Positions 63,865 through 64,000 of a DNA stretch of 64,000 nucleotides are shown piece by piece. The position numbers and the translations under genes are program-made. The DNA is taken from NCBI RefSeq assembly GCF_003367245.1, contig NZ_QRGR01000008.1:215039-279038 (forward strand), in the 5' to 3' direction. The notes under the pieces were generated by a model, which was not told the origin of the DNA, did not search any database, and worked only from the letters and a program-made list of their open reading frames with translations. This DNA is from Pontibacter diazotrophicus (GTDB lineage: Bacteria; Bacteroidota; Bacteroidia; Cytophagales; Hymenobacteraceae). The stretch's first letter is position 1. The number at the start of each line of letters is the position of its first letter.

Positions 63865-64000
63865 CTATTTTAGCCTGCGCGACAGCCTTTTTGATGTAGG
63901 GATATCCAGTCAGGGAGGCTATTTGCTGTGAGGAGTAGCCCTTGGCGGTGTTTTCTATCCACTGCTCCAACTCTCCTTCATCCTTGAAGTTGTTGAAGGC
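63854..64000 (-). CDS. Unidentified partial protein, C-terminal 48 residues
   Basis: Open from the right edge to TAA at 63854, 48 codons. Contents: acidic start (KDEGELEQWIENTAK), then YSSQQIASLTGYPYIKKAVAQAK, which resembles a helix-turn-helix, and an end IAME. I do not recognise it. It abuts the truncated hydrolase on the same strand and could be the end of a mobile-element gene or another unrelated gene; only sequence beyond the window would tell. Confidence 0.5.
   Translation of the reverse strand, partial: AFNNFKDEGELEQWIENTAKGYSSQQIASLTGYPYIKKAVAQAKIAME

Overview
The window looks like chromosome of a Bacteroidota bacterium, most likely order Cytophagales, family Hymenobacteraceae (Pontibacter-like). 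Supporting signs are two SusC/SusD outer-membrane uptake pairs, a secreted M1 aminopeptidase with a type IX secretion sorting tail, DUF4270 and TIGR03118-type lipoproteins, many lipobox lipoproteins, promoters of the Bacteroidota form (TTG, about 19 bases, TAnnTTTG) and a general lack of strong Shine-Dalgarno sites. The genus is an inference from gene content. I see no rRNA, tRNA, CRISPR array, complete insertion sequence or prophage.

Layout. 1-3.1 kb: a TetR-controlled export cassette (TetR, ABC protein with a degenerate ATPase, HlyD-type adaptor running off the left edge). 3.4-14.2 kb: RhlE-like RNA helicase, a small ORF, an SMP-30 lactonase, a frameshifted gene, a reductase, a sorbosone-dehydrogenase-like lipoprotein with its cytochrome c, DUF2752 and TM2 membrane proteins, the M1 peptidase and a MOSC protein. 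14.9-28.7 kb: two SusCD pairs separated by an amidase and an S9 peptidase, which together suggest uptake and hydrolysis of peptide- or amide-containing substrates. 28.8-35 kb: tandem PAP2 proteins, metK, then rpsU-xerC-hpf on the minus strand and an acyl-CoA dehydrogenase. 35.3-41.7 kb: a plus-strand housekeeping run (CpsB-like phosphatase, epimerase, TPR protein, phosphosulfolactate synthase, DUF368 lipid-carrier transporter, aroE, YkvA-like protein).

42-55 kb: an ECF sigma factor overlapping a predicted anti-sigma/beta-barrel fusion, lipoproteins including a DUF4270/kelch pair, uvrB, a GNAT acetyltransferase, two beta-propeller proteins and a DUF6624 protein. 55-64 kb: a B12-binding radical SAM protein with unusual cysteine spacing, small envelope proteins, a cobalamin-riboswitch-controlled BtuB/BtuG-like uptake operon, a 3-methyladenine DNA glycosylase, and at the right edge a truncated SGNH hydrolase beside an unidentified partial gene.

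The least ordinary features are: the ABC protein that keeps Walker A but has lost most other catalytic residues; an intrinsic-terminator hairpin whose 3' arm contains the xerC start codon and whose U-tract is xerC coding sequence; a 62-bp perfect palindrome between metK and hpf; the protein predicted to run from cytoplasm to outer membrane next to its sigma factor; and the radical SAM C-x4-C-x2-C motif. Promoter calls rest on motif matching by eye and functional calls on recognised motifs; no database search was run.
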